Of a stretch of 64,000 bases of DNA, positions 15,916-27,246 are shown in pieces. Every line of letters begins with the position of its first letter. Within the stretch, counting starts at the first letter, position 1. Source of the DNA: an uncultured Pelagibacteraceae bacterium. Its GTDB lineage: Bacteria > Pseudomonadota > Alphaproteobacteria > Pelagibacterales > Pelagibacteraceae. Location: assembly GCA_902523515.1 (NCBI GenBank), contig CABYZT010000002.1, forward strand, positions 1 through 64,000. The letters run 5' to 3'. The notes below the pieces were generated by a model that saw nothing but the letters and a program-made list of their open reading frames with translations, was not told where the DNA came from and did not search any database. The translations under genes and the position numbers were made by a program.

Positions 15916-17469
15916 GTGCTTTATTTCTCTAAGTTAAGAATTTTATTTATAACTCTTTTTTCAGTTTTATTTATTTTAATTGCTTCATCAAATCTTTTTA
16001 AATTTGATGATGATTTTTTTGATAAAAAAATTAATCTAGGATTGGACCTTCAGGGTGGATCATATCTATTACTTGAAATTGATAATAAACCTGTAATTGA
16101 ACAAAAATTACAAAACCTAACAACAACAATTAGAAATTACTTCAAAGAAAAAAATATTAAAATCAACAATATTAAAATAGATAATCAGAACATTTTTTTT
16201 AATGTAACAAATAATGATAAGCAATTTGTCTTAGATGTTTTTCAGGACGAAAATAGTGACCTTAACCCTTATTACCCAAGATTTAAATCACATCAGTTAG
16301 AAATTGAAGATACAGGGTTAAATTTAAAAGTTAATTTTTCAAGACAGGGTTTAATTAAACTTAAAACTTCTTCTCAAGATCAAGCTATAGAAATAGTACG
16401 AAGAAGGGTAGATGAGGTTGGAACTAATGAACCCAACATACTTAAAAGAGGAAATAACAGAATTTTAGTAGAGCTTCCTGGATTAGATGATCCAATGAGA
16501 ATAAAATCATTACTTGGTAAAACTGCAAACCTTACTTTTCGTTTTGTAACAAATGATGAAAATGATCGTTTTGGTGTTGAAAAGTTAAAATTTGAAAATG
16601 GCCTAGAAGAAGCCACAGTTAGTAAAAGAATTATAATTAGTGGTGAAAATTTACTCGATGCACAACCAAAAATGGATACTCAAGCTAACCAAACAATTGT
16701 TTCATTTACTTTAGATAGGGTAGGTGCAAAGAGGTTTGGTAAGGCAACATCAACTGGTATTGGAAAACAATTAGCAATTATTTTAGATGGTAAAATTATT
16801 AGTGCACCTGTAGTTAGAGATACGATTGCTAGTGGTTCTGGTCAGATAAGTGGTGGATTTACTTTTCAAACAGCAACTGATCTAGCCTTATTATTAAGAT
16901 CAGGAGCGTTACCAGCACCATTAGAAATTATTGAAGAAAGAACGGTTGGACCTGATCTTGGACAAGACTCAATTAATGCAGGAATGATTGCTTTGGCAAT
17001 AGGTTTTATATTGGTGATAATTTTTATGTTAGTTAAATATAAAATTTTTGGATTAATTACCAATATAACATTAATAGTTAATTTGTTTATTCTTTTAGGT
17101 GTTTTAACTTTATTCGAGGCCACTTTAACATTACCTGGTATTGCGGGAATTATTTTAACTGTAGGTATGGCTGTTGATGCAAATGTTCTAATTTTTGAGA
17201 GAATTAAAGAAGAATTAAAAGACGAGACTAATAGTATTTTGGCTTTTGACGGCGGATATACTAAATCAAGAACAGCAATTTTAGATGCTAATATTACTAC
17301 TTTATTAGCAGCAATTGTTTTGTTTTTCATGGGTTCAGGTCCAGTGAAAGGTTTTGCTGTAACTTTAGGTGTTGGAATATTTACAACTCTATTTTCAGTC
17401 TATTTTATAGCAAGATTGTTCACTAGTATTTATGTATCAAGAAATAAAGATAAGGAAAAATTAATTTAA
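15916..17469 (+). CDS. secD: Protein translocase subunit SecD
   Basis: 517 residues beginning with GTG. An N-terminal membrane helix precedes a large periplasmic region (about 35-345, with IGLDLQGGSYLLLEID-type text and RRRVDEVGTNEPNI), then five more helices. It pulls preproteins through the Sec channel using the proton gradient. The final helices carry GIAGIILTVGMAVDANVLIFERIKEE, the proton-path signature. No ATG lies near the natural start, so GTG at 15916 is the likely initiation codon. It joins secF by TAATG. Confidence 0.96.
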   Translation: MLYFSKLRILFITLFSVLFILIASSNLFKFDDDFFDKKINLGLDLQGGSYLLLEIDNKPVIEQKLQNLTTTIRNYFKEKNIKINNIKIDNQNIFFNVTNNDKQFVLDVFQDENSDLNPYYPRFKSHQLEIEDTGLNLKVNFSRQGLIKLKTSSQDQAIEIVRRRVDEVGTNEPNILKRGNNRILVELPGLDDPMRIKSLLGKTANLTFRFVTNDENDRFGVEKLKFENGLEEATVSKRIIISGENLLDAQPKMDTQANQTIVSFTLDRVGAKRFGKATSTGIGKQLAIILDGKIISAPVVRDTIASGSGQISGGFTFQTATDLALLLRSGALPAPLEIIEERTVGPDLGQDSINAGMIALAIGFILVIIFMLVKYKIFGLITNITLIVNLFILLGVLTLFEATLTLPGIAGIILTVGMAVDANVLIFERIKEELKDETNSILAFDGGYTKSRTAILDANITTLLAAIVLFFMGSGPVKGFAVTLGVGIFTTLFSVYFIARLFTSIYVSRNKDKEKLI

Positions 17470-18359
17470 TGATTGCTTTTAACAAATATTATAATCACTT
17501 TAATTTACTCTCATCATTTTTAATTATTGTTTCATTACTATTGTTAATTTTTAAAGGTCTTAATTTTGGTATAGACTTTAAAGGTGGTACATTAATTGAA
17601 TTAAGAGCTTCAGATTCAAAAATAAATGTTAGTTCATTAAGAGATAGATTTAATCAAATGGATCTAGGAGACGTTTCAGTTAAAAAATTTGGTAATGATA
17701 CTGATTTTTTAGTAAAATTTGAAAATAAAGATAATAAAAAAAACATCATTGAAGAAATTAAAGTTAATTTGGATAAATCTTTTGGAAACAATTATGATTT
17801 TAGAAGAGTTGAAAATGTTGGTCCAAAAGTTAGTGATGAATTATTAAAATCAGGTGTAATAGCAATATCTTTGTCTTTAGCATTAATGCTGATTTACATT
17901 TGGATTAGATTTGAATGGCAGTTTAGTCTAGGTGCTATTTTTGCTTTATTCCATGATGTAATAGTAACTCTAGGAGTTTTTTCACTATTTAGTTTAGAAA
18001 TCAATTTATCAATTATAGCAGCAGTGTTAACAATAGTTGGATACTCAATGAATGATACTGTTGTAATTTTTGACCGTGTTAGAGAAAATCTTCGAAAATA
18101 TTCTGATATTAAGATTTTTGAATTAACAAATATTTCGATTAATGAAACTTTATCAAGAACTATAATAACATCTGCAACTACTTTACTTGCTTTATTAGCA
18201 ATTTATTTTTTTGGTGGTGAGATATTAAAAGGGTTTTCATTAGCAATGATACTTGGTGTTGTTTTTGGAACTTATTCCTCAATTTATATAGCTAATACTG
18301 TTTTGGTTAGACTAAGAGTTTCTCAAAAAACTGTTCTTAGAGAAAATGAAAAAAAATAA
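17469..18359 (+). CDS. secF: Protein translocase subunit SecF
   Basis: 296 residues, partner of SecD. Six membrane helices and a periplasmic domain with NFGIDFKGGTLIELR. The conserved VLTIVGYSMNDTVVIFDRVRENLRK corresponds to the SecD motif and contributes to proton transport. It overlaps secD by one base and ends two bases from the convergent puuD-like gene. Confidence 0.96.
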   Translation: MIAFNKYYNHFNLLSSFLIIVSLLLLIFKGLNFGIDFKGGTLIELRASDSKINVSSLRDRFNQMDLGDVSVKKFGNDTDFLVKFENKDNKKNIIEEIKVNLDKSFGNNYDFRRVENVGPKVSDELLKSGVIAISLSLALMLIYIWIRFEWQFSLGAIFALFHDVIVTLGVFSLFSLEINLSIIAAVLTIVGYSMNDTVVIFDRVRENLRKYSDIKIFELTNISINETLSRTIITSATTLLALLAIYFFGGEILKGFSLAMILGVVFGTYSSIYIANTVLVRLRVSQKTVLRENEKK

Positions 18360-18360
18360 T

Positions 18361-18963
18361 TTAATATAAGTTTTGAGCTATAACCATTGTTAGCAACATT
18401 GGTAATGATAATAGGGTATTTGTTCTCGAGAATAGCATTGCAGTTTTAGCTGATTTTGCCTTAGTCTCTGGATCAGTTTCAACTATTCCTAAAGCTCTTT
18501 TTTGATTTGGCCAAATAACAAACCATACGTTAAATGCCATTATAATTCCCAGCCACATCCCAATTCCGATTGCAGTATGTTTTGGTACACCTGAACCTAT
18601 ACTTAAAGCCATTGCATCATGAAGATATCCATTGAGATAAGCAAGAATCAAACCTGAAAGAACAGTTATCGCTGCAGCCCATCTAAAATAAAATAATGCA
18701 GCAGGAGCTATCACTTTGCCTATGGCTGGTTTTTGTTCATCAGGAATTTTTCCCATATTAGGTATCTGAACAAAATTAAAATACCATAATAATCCAATCC
18801 ACATAATTGCGACAATTACATGTATATATCTAAACAGCCAGCTCCAGAATAATGTATCAAAAGCTATCCCACCATTTAAATAAAATAATCCTAAAAACAG
18901 TACAATTGCTAAAACTATCGATGTATGAATAGTTTTTGATAATGAGGATAATAGATTACTCAT
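18361..18963 (-). CDS. Urate-oxidase-like (PuuD N-terminal type) integral membrane protein
   Basis: 200 residues with about five membrane helices. FRYIHVIVAIMWIGLLWYFNFVQIPNM and the later GMWLGIIMAFNVWFVIWPNQKR are characteristic of the membrane domain found in bacterial urate hydroxylase PuuD. Full-length PuuD carries a C-terminal cytochrome c domain, which is absent, and no purine degradation genes are nearby. It may act in another redox role or simply be annotated after the domain. Conserved histidines in the helices could bind haem. Family moderately sure, function unsure. Confidence 0.7.
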   Translation of the reverse strand: MSNLLSSLSKTIHTSIVLAIVLFLGLFYLNGGIAFDTLFWSWLFRYIHVIVAIMWIGLLWYFNFVQIPNMGKIPDEQKPAIGKVIAPAALFYFRWAAAITVLSGLILAYLNGYLHDAMALSIGSGVPKHTAIGIGMWLGIIMAFNVWFVIWPNQKRALGIVETDPETKAKSAKTAMLFSRTNTLLSLPMLLTMVIAQNLY

Positions 18964-19012
18964 GATTCTTAATAACTATACACTAATTTTAAAAAAATTT
19001 AAGTTCTTAAAT

Positions 19013-21865
19013 CTAAGCTAAAAGAGGTTTTAAAAATTGACCGGTATAACTTTCTTTTACTTTGCTTACTTCTTCAGGTTTTCCTTCGGCGACAATATTA
19101 CCACCCTTCACACCACCTTCAGGACCCATATCCACAATATAATCTGCTGTTTTTATTACATCTAAATTATGTTCAATGACAACTACTGTATTACCAAGTT
19201 TTACAAATGTATGAAGTATCTCTAAAAGTTTTTTAATATCATGTTGATGCAAACCTGTAGTTGGTTCATCCAATATATACATTGTTCTTCCTGTCGATCT
19301 TTTTGAAAGTTCTTTAGCAAGCTTAATTCGCTGTGCTTCACCTCCTGATAAGGTAGTTGCTTGCTGACCAATTTTTATATAACCCAATCCAACTTTTTTA
19401 AGAGTTAGTAATTTAGTTTTTATATTAGATATATTTTCAAAATATTCACATCCTTCATCAACCGACATATCTAAAACATCTGCAATACTTTTACCTTTAA
19501 ATTTGATTTCCAAAGTCTCTCTATTATACCTTGTTCCTTTACATTCATCACACTGAATATAAACATCAGGTAAAAAATGCATTTCATATGTGATTACACC
19601 ATCACCTTCACAAGCTTCACATCTACCTCCTTTAACATTAAAAGAAAATCTTCCTGGTTTATATCCCCTTGTTTTTGACTCTGGTAGGCTTGTAAACCAA
19701 TCTCTAATAGGCCCAAAGGCTCCTGTATAAGTTGCTGGATTTGATCTAGGGGTTCTGCCAATAGGAGATTGATCAATATCAATTATTTTATCAATTAATT
19801 CTACACCCTTATAACCTTTAAATGATTTTGGTGTTTTTCGTGCTTTATTATTTAAAGTTAAATTTAAGGCATGAAATAGAGTTTGTAATATTAGAGTAGA
19901 TTTACCACTACCTGAGACACCAGTAACACAAGTAAATGTTCCAGTCGGAATTTTAAGATTAACATTATTTAAATTATTTCCGCTTGCACCATTGATTTCT
20001 ACAAACCTTCCATTTTTAGCTAAACGTCGTGTTTTTGGAATTTCAATTGTTTTTTTATTAGCAAGATACTGTCCAGTAATACTATTTTTATCTTTTTTAA
20101 TTTCTTCATATGATCCTTGCGCTGTTATTTCGCCACCATTACTTCCAGCTTCAGGCCCAAGATCAATAATATGATCTGCATTTTCCATCGTCTCAGTGTC
20201 ATGCTCAACAACAATAACAGTATTACCAAGATCTCGTAATCTTTTTAATGCATTAATAAGCTTAACATTATCTTTTTGATGTAAACCAATTGAAGGTTCA
20301 TCCAACACATATAATACACCTGTTAAACCAGATCCGATTTGTGATGCTAATCTTATTCTTTGTGCTTCACCACCTGATAATGTTCCAGATTCTCTAGATA
20401 ATGTTAAATAATCTAAACCAACGTTTAAAAGAAAATTTAATCTTTCATTAATTTCTTTTAAAACATGTTCAGCAATTTTAAATTGTCTTTTATCAAGGTT
20501 ATTTTCTAAATTTTTAAACCATTCCGCTGCATCTAAAATAGATTTTTTTGTTACTTCACTAATATTAAGATCATTAATTTTTACACATAAAGCTTCCTCT
20601 TTTAATCTGTCACCATTACATGCTTCACATGCTGTATCAGATTGATATTCAGCAATAGCTTCTCTTTTCCATTCGCTATCAGACTCTAAAAATCTTCTTT
20701 CAAGATTATTAATTACACCTTCAAAAGTTTTTTTATAAGAATATTTCTCGTAACCATCATCATAATTAAATTTGATTTCATCTTCATCAGAACCATAAAG
20801 AATAATATCTTTAATTTTTTTTGGTAATTTTTTCCATTTTTCATCTAAAGAAAAACCATAATGTTTTGCTAAAGATGCTAAAGTTTGAGCGTAATATAAT
20901 GTGGTTGATTTTGACCAAGGTTCAATTGCTCCATCTGCTAAACTTTTTCTTTCATCAGGAACGACTAAATTTGGATCAACATTTAATTTCATTCCAATTC
21001 CCTCACACTCTTCACAAGCTCCATAGGGACTGTTAAATGAAAAAAGTCTTGGTTCAATTTCCTCAATTGTAAAGCCACTCTCAGGACAAGCAAATTTGGT
21101 GGAGTAAATTAATTTTTCAAGTTTTCTAAATTTTTGAGGAAGTGTTTCATCTTCATATTCAACAAATACTAAACCGTTGGCTAAATTTACAGCTGTTTCA
21201 ATACTTTCAGCTAACCTATTACCAAGTTTTGAATTTAAAACTATTCTATCGACTAAGACCGAAATATCGTGTTTAAGCTTTTTATCTAGATTAGGTGATT
21301 TTTCTATATCATATAAAACATTATCAATTTTAATTTTTCTAAAACCTCTTCTTTTGTAACTTAAAATATCTTTTTTATATTCACCCTTACGACCTCTTAC
21401 TACTGGAGCATAAATATATATTGTTGATTTTTTTGGTAGTTTTTTAACCAAATCTACTATTTGTGTAATTGTTTGAGAGGTTATTGGTTTACCTGTAAAC
21501 GGTGAATAGGGAATACCTGCTCTTGCATATAACACTCTCATGTAATCATAAATTTCTGTTACAGTTGCAACAGTAGATCTTGGATTTTTTGATGTATTTT
21601 TTTGTTCTATTGCAATAGCTGGACTTAACCCTTCAATTAAATCAACATTTGGTTTTTTCATTTTATCTAAAAATTGACGAGCATAGGCAGACAAACTCTC
21701 TACATACCTTCTCTGACCCTCTGCATAGATTGTATCAAAAGCTAAAGATGATTTTCCTGACCCTGATAAACCCGTTATGACCACAAATTTGTCTTTGGGA
21801 ATCTCTACAGTAACATTCTTCAAATTATGTTCTTTAGCACCCTTAATAACTATCTTTTTCATCAT
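19013..21865 (-). CDS. uvrA: Excinuclease ABC subunit A
   Basis: 950 residues. The damage-recognition ATPase of nucleotide excision repair. Two ABC cassettes are seen: Walker [10 protein letters not shown] (about 33-41) and GVSGSGKST (about 640-650), each with an LSGGEAQRI signature. The second zinc finger keeps CEAC...CDEC-type cysteines; the first has CPES...CEEC with one Cys replaced by Ser, common in alphaproteobacterial UvrA. The ATG may be 21865 or 21862. It is divergent from ssb, as in E. coli. Confidence 0.97.
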   Translation of the reverse strand: MMKKIVIKGAKEHNLKNVTVEIPKDKFVVITGLSGSGKSSLAFDTIYAEGQRRYVESLSAYARQFLDKMKKPNVDLIEGLSPAIAIEQKNTSKNPRSTVATVTEIYDYMRVLYARAGIPYSPFTGKPITSQTITQIVDLVKKLPKKSTIYIYAPVVRGRKGEYKKDILSYKRRGFRKIKIDNVLYDIEKSPNLDKKLKHDISVLVDRIVLNSKLGNRLAESIETAVNLANGLVFVEYEDETLPQKFRKLEKLIYSTKFACPESGFTIEEIEPRLFSFNSPYGACEECEGIGMKLNVDPNLVVPDERKSLADGAIEPWSKSTTLYYAQTLASLAKHYGFSLDEKWKKLPKKIKDIILYGSDEDEIKFNYDDGYEKYSYKKTFEGVINNLERRFLESDSEWKREAIAEYQSDTACEACNGDRLKEEALCVKINDLNISEVTKKSILDAAEWFKNLENNLDKRQFKIAEHVLKEINERLNFLLNVGLDYLTLSRESGTLSGGEAQRIRLASQIGSGLTGVLYVLDEPSIGLHQKDNVKLINALKRLRDLGNTVIVVEHDTETMENADHIIDLGPEAGSNGGEITAQGSYEEIKKDKNSITGQYLANKKTIEIPKTRRLAKNGRFVEINGASGNNLNNVNLKIPTGTFTCVTGVSGSGKSTLILQTLFHALNLTLNNKARKTPKSFKGYKGVELIDKIIDIDQSPIGRTPRSNPATYTGAFGPIRDWFTSLPESKTRGYKPGRFSFNVKGGRCEACEGDGVITYEMHFLPDVYIQCDECKGTRYNRETLEIKFKGKSIADVLDMSVDEGCEYFENISNIKTKLLTLKKVGLGYIKIGQQATTLSGGEAQRIKLAKELSKRSTGRTMYILDEPTTGLHQHDIKKLLEILHTFVKLGNTVVVIEHNLDVIKTADYIVDMGPEGGVKGGNIVAEGKPEEVSKVKESYTGQFLKPLLA

Positions 21866-21911
21866 AATTTTAGTTGCTTTGAGTTAATAAAATTAATATT
21901 CAGAAGAATTG

Positions 21912-21920
21912 TGATATAAT
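21912..21920 (+). promoter_or_regulatory. Extended -10 promoter for ssb
   Basis: TGATATAAT, a perfect extended -10 (TGnTATAAT), 33 bases before the ssb ATG. The -35 region at the right distance (21892-21897) is poor, which an extended -10 can offset. It lies in the uvrA-ssb divergent region. No LexA-like operator is visible here. Confidence 0.55.
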
Positions 21921-21953
21921 TCTAATTAACAAATTTAACAAATATTAAATATT

Positions 21954-22403
21954 ATGGCTGGAAGTTTAAATAAAGTATTATTAATTGGTCGTTTGGGCGC
22001 AGATCCTGAAATTAAGCAAATGGTAAATGGTAAAAGTGTAGCCAGATTAAGTCTTGCAACAAGTCAATCCTGGAAAGATAAAAACACAGGTGAAAGAAAA
22101 GAAAAAACTGAATGGCACCGTGTAGTTGTATTTAATGAGGGTTTAGTAAATGTTGTTCAACAATATTTAAAAAAAGGTGCTCAAGTTTATGTAGAGGGAC
22201 AACTTACGACAAGAAAATGGAAAGATGAACAATCGGGACAAGACAAATACTCAACTGAAATAGTTATACAAGGATATAATTCTTCACTCACAATGTTGGG
22301 AGGAGGTAATTCTGGTGGCGGAATTCAAAATGACACAACTCAACAAAATAATATTGAGGATTCTTCACAAGTGTCAGATATGGATGATGAAATTCCATTT
22401 TAG
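21954..22403 (+). CDS. ssb: Single-stranded DNA-binding protein
   Basis: 149 residues. An OB-fold (about 1-110) with [15 protein letters not shown] and the acidic C-terminal tip DMDDEIPF that recruits replication and repair partners. The linker is glycine- and asparagine-rich. It is followed six bases later by gyrA. It coats single-stranded DNA as tetramers in replication, recombination and repair. Confidence 0.97.
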   Translation: MAGSLNKVLLIGRLGADPEIKQMVNGKSVARLSLATSQSWKDKNTGERKEKTEWHRVVVFNEGLVNVVQQYLKKGAQVYVEGQLTTRKWKDEQSGQDKYSTEIVIQGYNSSLTMLGGGNSGGGIQNDTTQQNNIEDSSQVSDMDDEIPF

Positions 22404-22408
22404 TTTCT

Positions 22409-24988
22409 ATGAAAAATATTGAAGAGTTTAAAGATAAAAATATAAAATTAATCTCAATGCATGATGAGATGAGCTCATCATATCTTTCTTATGCAATGAG
22501 CGTAATTGTAAGTCGTGCTCTTCCTGATGTAAGAGATGGATTAAAACCAGTTCATAGAAGAATTTTATATGCAATGTATAAAGGTGGATATGATTGGTCT
22601 AAACAATTTAGAAAATCTGCAAGAATAGTCGGAGATGTTATTGGTAAATATCACCCGCATGGTGATCAATCTGTTTATGATGCTTTAGTAAGAATGGTAC
22701 AAGATTTCTCTATGAGTTTACCGTTAATTCAAGGCCAAGGAAATTTTGGTTCTATTGATGGTGATCCAGCTGCAGCAATGAGATATACCGAAACGCGCTT
22801 GTCAAAAGTTTCTCAATATTTAATTGATGATATTGAAAAAAATACAATTACTTTCAAAAGCAATTATGATGAAACTGAAAAAGAACCTAGCGTTTTACCA
22901 GCACAGTTTCCAAATTTATTAGTAAATGGAGCTGGCGGTATCGCGGTTGGTATGGCAACAAGTATACCTCCACATAATTTAGGTGAAATTATAGATGGCA
23001 CCTTAGCCTTAATAGATAACAAAGATATTAAAATTAAAGAATTAATGAAACATATACCTGGTCCAGATTTTCCAACTGGTGGTGTAATTATAGGTAAAGA
23101 TATAATTAAACAAGGATATAACAATGGCAGAGGGTCTTTTAAGATAAGGGGTGAAATTTCAATTGAGCAACAAAAAAACGGACGTGAAAGACTTGTAATA
23201 ACTTCTATACCTTATCAAGTAAACAAATCTGTTTTAAATGAAAGGATTGCTCAATTAGTAAGAGAAAAAAAGATTGAAGGAATAAGAGATATTAGAGATG
23301 AATCTAACAGAGAAGGTATTAGGGTAGCAATAGATTTAAGAAACGGTGTAGAACCAGAAACTATAAAAAGACAATTATATAAAAACACTCAAATAGAGAG
23401 TTCATTTGGTTTTAATACATTAGCTATTGTTGAAGGAAAACCACAAACTTGCACACTAAAAGATTTTTTATCTAATTTTTTAACTTTTAGAGAAGATGTT
23501 GTAATTAAAAAAACTAAATTTGATCTTCAAAAAGCTGAGGAACGTGCTCATATATTAATAGGATTATCTGTTTCAGTTGAAAATTTAGATAAAATAATAA
23601 AAATTATTCGATCATCTAAAACACCTGATGATGCTAAAATATCAATTCTTAAAACTAAATGGAAAATAAACAAGTCTCAAAAATTAATTTCTTTAGTTGA
23701 GGGAAAAAAAAGTAAAAACCTCTATTCTTTATCTGAACCACAAGTTTTAGCTATTTTAGAATTAAGACTTCAAAAATTAACTGCATTAGGGATAAATGAA
23801 ATTGAAGTTGAAATTAAAAAATTAGCTGAACTAATAACTAAGTATAAAAGGATTATTTCATCAAAAAAAGAACTTTTAAAAGTAATCAGTGAAGAGTTAA
23901 AAAATATTAAAGAGAAATTTGCAATACCAAGAAGAACTAAAATTATAGATGCCGTTTTAAATTATGATATTGAAGAAACCATCCAAAAACAATCAGTAAT
24001 AATTACAGTCACATTACAGGGATACATAAAAAGAGGTTCTTTAGATGGAGTGAAAAAACAAAAAAGAGGTGGCAAAGGAAAATCAGGCATAACAACTAGA
24101 GATCAAGACTCTGTTGTTCAAACATTATCCGTAAATACTCATACTTCAGTTCTCTTCTTTTCTACCGAGGGTTTGGTTTACAAGATCAAAGCATGGAAAA
24201 TCCCTGAAGGTTCATCATCATCTAAAGGTAAATCTTTATTTAATATTTTACCTTTAAAGAGTCACCAAGCAATAAGCTCAATTATGCCAATGCCAGAAGA
24301 TGAAACTGATTTAAAAAATTATCAAATTATATTTGCTACTGCTGAAGGCAAAGTAAGAAAAAATAGTTTAGAAGACTTTTCATCAATTAATGCATCTGGA
24401 AAAATTGCAATGAAATTAGATAATAATGATAAAATCGTAGGTGTTAAAATTTGTAAAGATGATCAGGATGTAATTTTAAGTACAAGATTTGGGAAATGCA
24501 TTAGATTTGAAGTTAAAAAGCTAAGAGTTTTTAAAGGTAGATCTTCTAAAGGAATTAAGGGTATAGAGTTAGCACCAAATGATCAAATAGTATCTTTGTC
24601 AGTTATTGATAATGATAAAATTAATAAAAATGGAAAAAAATCAAAAGACGAAAAAACTGAATTAAAAGCTAAAGAAAAATTTGTTTTATCAATAAGTGAA
24701 AATGGTTATGGTAAAAAGACTTCTCATATAGATTACAGAGTTACTAACAGAGGCGGTAAAGGTATTATTGGGATAGTAAATTCTCCAAGAAATGGAAATA
24801 TAACTTCATCCTTTCCTGTTTTTGAAGGTGATGAAATTTTAATTTCTACGAATAAAGGTAGGGTTATAAGAGTTGCCGTTAAAGAAATTAGAACAGCAGG
24901 CAGAAATACTCAAGGAGTTAGAATAATTAAGTTATCAGGAGAAGAAAAAGTGGTTTCAGCAATTAAAATTGATGATAATTTAATTTAA
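22409..24988 (+). CDS. gyrA: DNA gyrase subunit A
   Basis: 859 residues. It cuts and rejoins DNA with the active-site Tyr126 (AAMRYTETR). The C-terminal wrapping domain begins around 500 and contains the GyrA box ([12 protein letters not shown]), which separates it from ParC. In the quinolone region the sequence is [10 protein letters not shown], so Gln87 replaces the Ser83 of E. coli while the second position (Asp91) is kept. It follows ssb and is joined to coaD by TAATG. No gyrB is in the window. Confidence 0.97.
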   Translation: MKNIEEFKDKNIKLISMHDEMSSSYLSYAMSVIVSRALPDVRDGLKPVHRRILYAMYKGGYDWSKQFRKSARIVGDVIGKYHPHGDQSVYDALVRMVQDFSMSLPLIQGQGNFGSIDGDPAAAMRYTETRLSKVSQYLIDDIEKNTITFKSNYDETEKEPSVLPAQFPNLLVNGAGGIAVGMATSIPPHNLGEIIDGTLALIDNKDIKIKELMKHIPGPDFPTGGVIIGKDIIKQGYNNGRGSFKIRGEISIEQQKNGRERLVITSIPYQVNKSVLNERIAQLVREKKIEGIRDIRDESNREGIRVAIDLRNGVEPETIKRQLYKNTQIESSFGFNTLAIVEGKPQTCTLKDFLSNFLTFREDVVIKKTKFDLQKAEERAHILIGLSVSVENLDKIIKIIRSSKTPDDAKISILKTKWKINKSQKLISLVEGKKSKNLYSLSEPQVLAILELRLQKLTALGINEIEVEIKKLAELITKYKRIISSKKELLKVISEELKNIKEKFAIPRRTKIIDAVLNYDIEETIQKQSVIITVTLQGYIKRGSLDGVKKQKRGGKGKSGITTRDQDSVVQTLSVNTHTSVLFFSTEGLVYKIKAWKIPEGSSSSKGKSLFNILPLKSHQAISSIMPMPEDETDLKNYQIIFATAEGKVRKNSLEDFSSINASGKIAMKLDNNDKIVGVKICKDDQDVILSTRFGKCIRFEVKKLRVFKGRSSKGIKGIELAPNDQIVSLSVIDNDKINKNGKKSKDEKTELKAKEKFVLSISENGYGKKTSHIDYRVTNRGGKGIIGIVNSPRNGNITSSFPVFEGDEILISTNKGRVIRVAVKEIRTAGRNTQGVRIIKLSGEEKVVSAIKIDDNLI

Positions 24989-25482
24989 TGAGTAAAATTG
25001 CAATTTATCCTGGAACATTTGATCCAATCACTTTTGGACATATAGATGTAATAAAAAAATCATTAAAATTGTTTGATAAAATAGTAGTAGGTGTTTCAGA
25101 TGAAAGTAACAAAAGTTATTTATTTAGTACTGAGGAAAGAATAGAAATAGTAAATAAAGCCTTATTTAAAGATCTAAAATTAAATAGAAAAAAAATAAAA
25201 GTAGTTTCATTTGGTTCTTTAACCACCGATTTATGTAAAAAATATAAATCAAATATTATTCTAAGAGGATTAAGAGCAGTATCTGATTTTGAATACGAAT
25301 TTCAATTAGCAGGGATGAATAGAAAATTGAACCAAAATATAGAAACAATTTTTTTAATGTCTGATGTAGAAAATCAAATAATTTCATCAAAATTTGTAAA
25401 AGAAATTGTTAAATTAAAAGGTGATATAAAAAAATTTACTACCAAAAGTACAATCAAGTCTTTAAAAGATAAATATGAGTAA
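24988..25482 (+). CDS. coaD: Phosphopantetheine adenylyltransferase
   Basis: 164 residues. Transfers AMP to 4'-phosphopantetheine in coenzyme A synthesis. The nucleotidyltransferase motif GTFDPITFGHID gives the TxGH signature, and ISSKFVKEIV the C-terminal ISSS-type loop. ILRGLRAVSDFEYEFQLAGMNRKL is diagnostic for CoaD. The order gyrA-coaD-cyclophilin-tgt is conserved in many alphaproteobacteria. It overlaps the next gene by eight bases. Confidence 0.96.
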   Translation: MSKIAIYPGTFDPITFGHIDVIKKSLKLFDKIVVGVSDESNKSYLFSTEERIEIVNKALFKDLKLNRKKIKVVSFGSLTTDLCKKYKSNIILRGLRAVSDFEYEFQLAGMNRKLNQNIETIFLMSDVENQIISSKFVKEIVKLKGDIKKFTTKSTIKSLKDKYE

Positions 25483-26035
25483 AATTTTTTTTAAAATACT
25501 TATTTTGTTTTTTTTTATTACCAATCAATCAATAGCTGAGGAGAATATAATGATATTAAAATTAAAAGATGGTGACGTTAAAATTGAATTATTTGAAGAT
25601 GTTGCACCAAATCATGTTAAAAGAATTAAGGAATTAGCAAATAGTGGTAAATATGATAACGTTGTTTTTCATAGAGTTATTGATGGATTTATGGCTCAAA
25701 CAGGTGATGTAAAATTTGGAAATTCAGAATCTAAAGATTTTGATCTAAGACGAGCAGGAATGGGTGGTTCAGATTTCCCAGATTTAGAACAAGAATTCAA
25801 TAGTCTGCCACATGATAGGGGAACTTTGTCAATGGCTAGAGCTCAAGACCCAAATAGTGCAAACAGTCAATTTTTTATTTGTTTTCAGCCAGCTCCTTTT
25901 TTAGATCGACAATATACAGTTTTTGGAAAAGTAATCGAGGGAATGGAATTTGTTGATAAAATAAAAAGAGGTGATCAAAACAATAACGGTGCTGTAACTG
26001 ATCCAGATAAGATTATTAGTTTTAAATCTCAATAA
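25475..26035 (+). CDS. Periplasmic cyclophilin-type peptidyl-prolyl isomerase
   Basis: 186 residues. A signal peptide (about 1-21, ending SIAEE) is followed by a cyclophilin domain. Active-site text includes VVFHRVIDGFMAQTGD, LSMARAQDPNSANSQFFICF and FLDRQYTVFGKVIEGME. It catalyses proline isomerisation of exported proteins. It overlaps coaD by eight bases and precedes tgt by eight; in relatives the exported and cytoplasmic copies often occur in tandem here, but only one is present. Confidence 0.93.
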   Translation: MSKIFFKILILFFFITNQSIAEENIMILKLKDGDVKIELFEDVAPNHVKRIKELANSGKYDNVVFHRVIDGFMAQTGDVKFGNSESKDFDLRRAGMGGSDFPDLEQEFNSLPHDRGTLSMARAQDPNSANSQFFICFQPAPFLDRQYTVFGKVIEGMEFVDKIKRGDQNNNGAVTDPDKIISFKSQ

Positions 26036-26043
26036 ATTTTTTA

Positions 26044-27156
26044 ATGGCATTAAAAAAATTTGCCTTTAACGTTTTAAAAAAAGATAAATTTGCTAGGTGT
26101 GGTTTAATTGAGACACATCGTGGAAATATACAAACTCCTGCCTTTATGCCTGTTGGAACACAAGCCACAGTAAAAGCATGCACAATAGATGATATTAAAA
26201 AAACTGGTTCTGAAATAATACTTTCAAATACTTATCATTTAATGATACGGCCTGGTGTTGAAAGAATCGAGTCTGCTGGTGGACTTCATAATTTTATGAA
26301 TTGTGATTTACCTATTTTAACTGACTCTGGTGGTTTTCAAGTAATGTCTCTCTCAAAATTGAATAAAATTGATAGAGAGAAGGGTGCTATATTTAACTCT
26401 CATATTGACGGTAAAAAATTTTATTTAAGTCCTGAGGAGAGCATCAGAATACAGTTAGGTTTAAATTCAGACATAGTAATGATTATGGATGAGTGCCCAA
26501 AAAAAACTAATGATTATGATGTTATTCAAAAATCTATGGATCTTTCACTTTATTGGGCCGAAAGATCTAAAGTGGCTTTTGGTAGTAATCCTCATAAGGC
26601 TTTATTTGGAATTGTTCAAGGAGGTCTATTTAAAGATTTAAGACTTAAATCACTGGAAGAATTAATTAAAATTGGTTTTGATGGTTATGCTATTGGAGGA
26701 TTGGCAGTAGGTGAAACACAAAATGAAATGTTTAATGTTTTAGATTATATCAAAGAATGTTTGCCTATAGAAAAACCTCACTATTTAATGGGTGTTGGAA
26801 CACCATCAGATATTTTAGGTGCAGTAAAAAGGGGCATAGATATGTTTGATTGTGTGTTACCTACGAGATCTGGAAGGACAGGTTTAGCTTTCACATGGAA
26901 TGGAAGGGTAAATATTAAAAATAATAAGTATCAAAATGATAATACTCCACTTGATCCTAATTGTGAAAATCTTAACTTAAATAAATATTCAAAAAATTAT
27001 CTAAATCATTTGTTTAATACTAATGAAATATTAGCTTCAATGCTTTTGACCCTTCATAATATTAATTTTTATCAAGAATTAATGTCACAAATTAGAAAAA
27101 ATATTAATTCTGGTACATTTGATGATTTTCATAATAAATACATAGATAAGTTGTAG
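26044..27156 (+). CDS. tgt: tRNA-guanine transglycosylase (queuine/preQ1 insertion)
   Basis: 370 residues. It exchanges guanine-34 of GUN anticodons for preQ1. D94 (LTDSGGFQV), D269 (FDCVLPTRSGRTG) and GIVQGG form the active site. The structural zinc site is damaged: E. coli has CxCxxC plus a His 26 residues further, whereas here only C307 and H338 remain, with N309 and L312 in the other two positions (DPNCENLNLNKYS). The rest of the protein is well conserved, so it is probably still functional. Confidence 0.94.
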   Translation: MALKKFAFNVLKKDKFARCGLIETHRGNIQTPAFMPVGTQATVKACTIDDIKKTGSEIILSNTYHLMIRPGVERIESAGGLHNFMNCDLPILTDSGGFQVMSLSKLNKIDREKGAIFNSHIDGKKFYLSPEESIRIQLGLNSDIVMIMDECPKKTNDYDVIQKSMDLSLYWAERSKVAFGSNPHKALFGIVQGGLFKDLRLKSLEELIKIGFDGYAIGGLAVGETQNEMFNVLDYIKECLPIEKPHYLMGVGTPSDILGAVKRGIDMFDCVLPTRSGRTGLAFTWNGRVNIKNNKYQNDNTPLDPNCENLNLNKYSKNYLNHLFNTNEILASMLLTLHNINFYQELMSQIRKNINSGTFDDFHNKYIDKL

Positions 27157-27246
27157 TTAGAGCAACTGTGCCATTTTGTATGAATAATCATCTCAGATTC
27201 CTTAATTTAACAACCTTAATTAATCAAAACTTTTATATACAACGAA

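Noticed and set aside
16866-17330. 154-residue frame antisense to secD
   Set aside because: Shadow of a membrane-protein gene; secD has strong family motifs.
21866-21953. LexA (SOS) operator between uvrA and ssb
   Set aside because: No GTTC-N7-GTTC or CTG-N10-CAG pattern is present in the gap.
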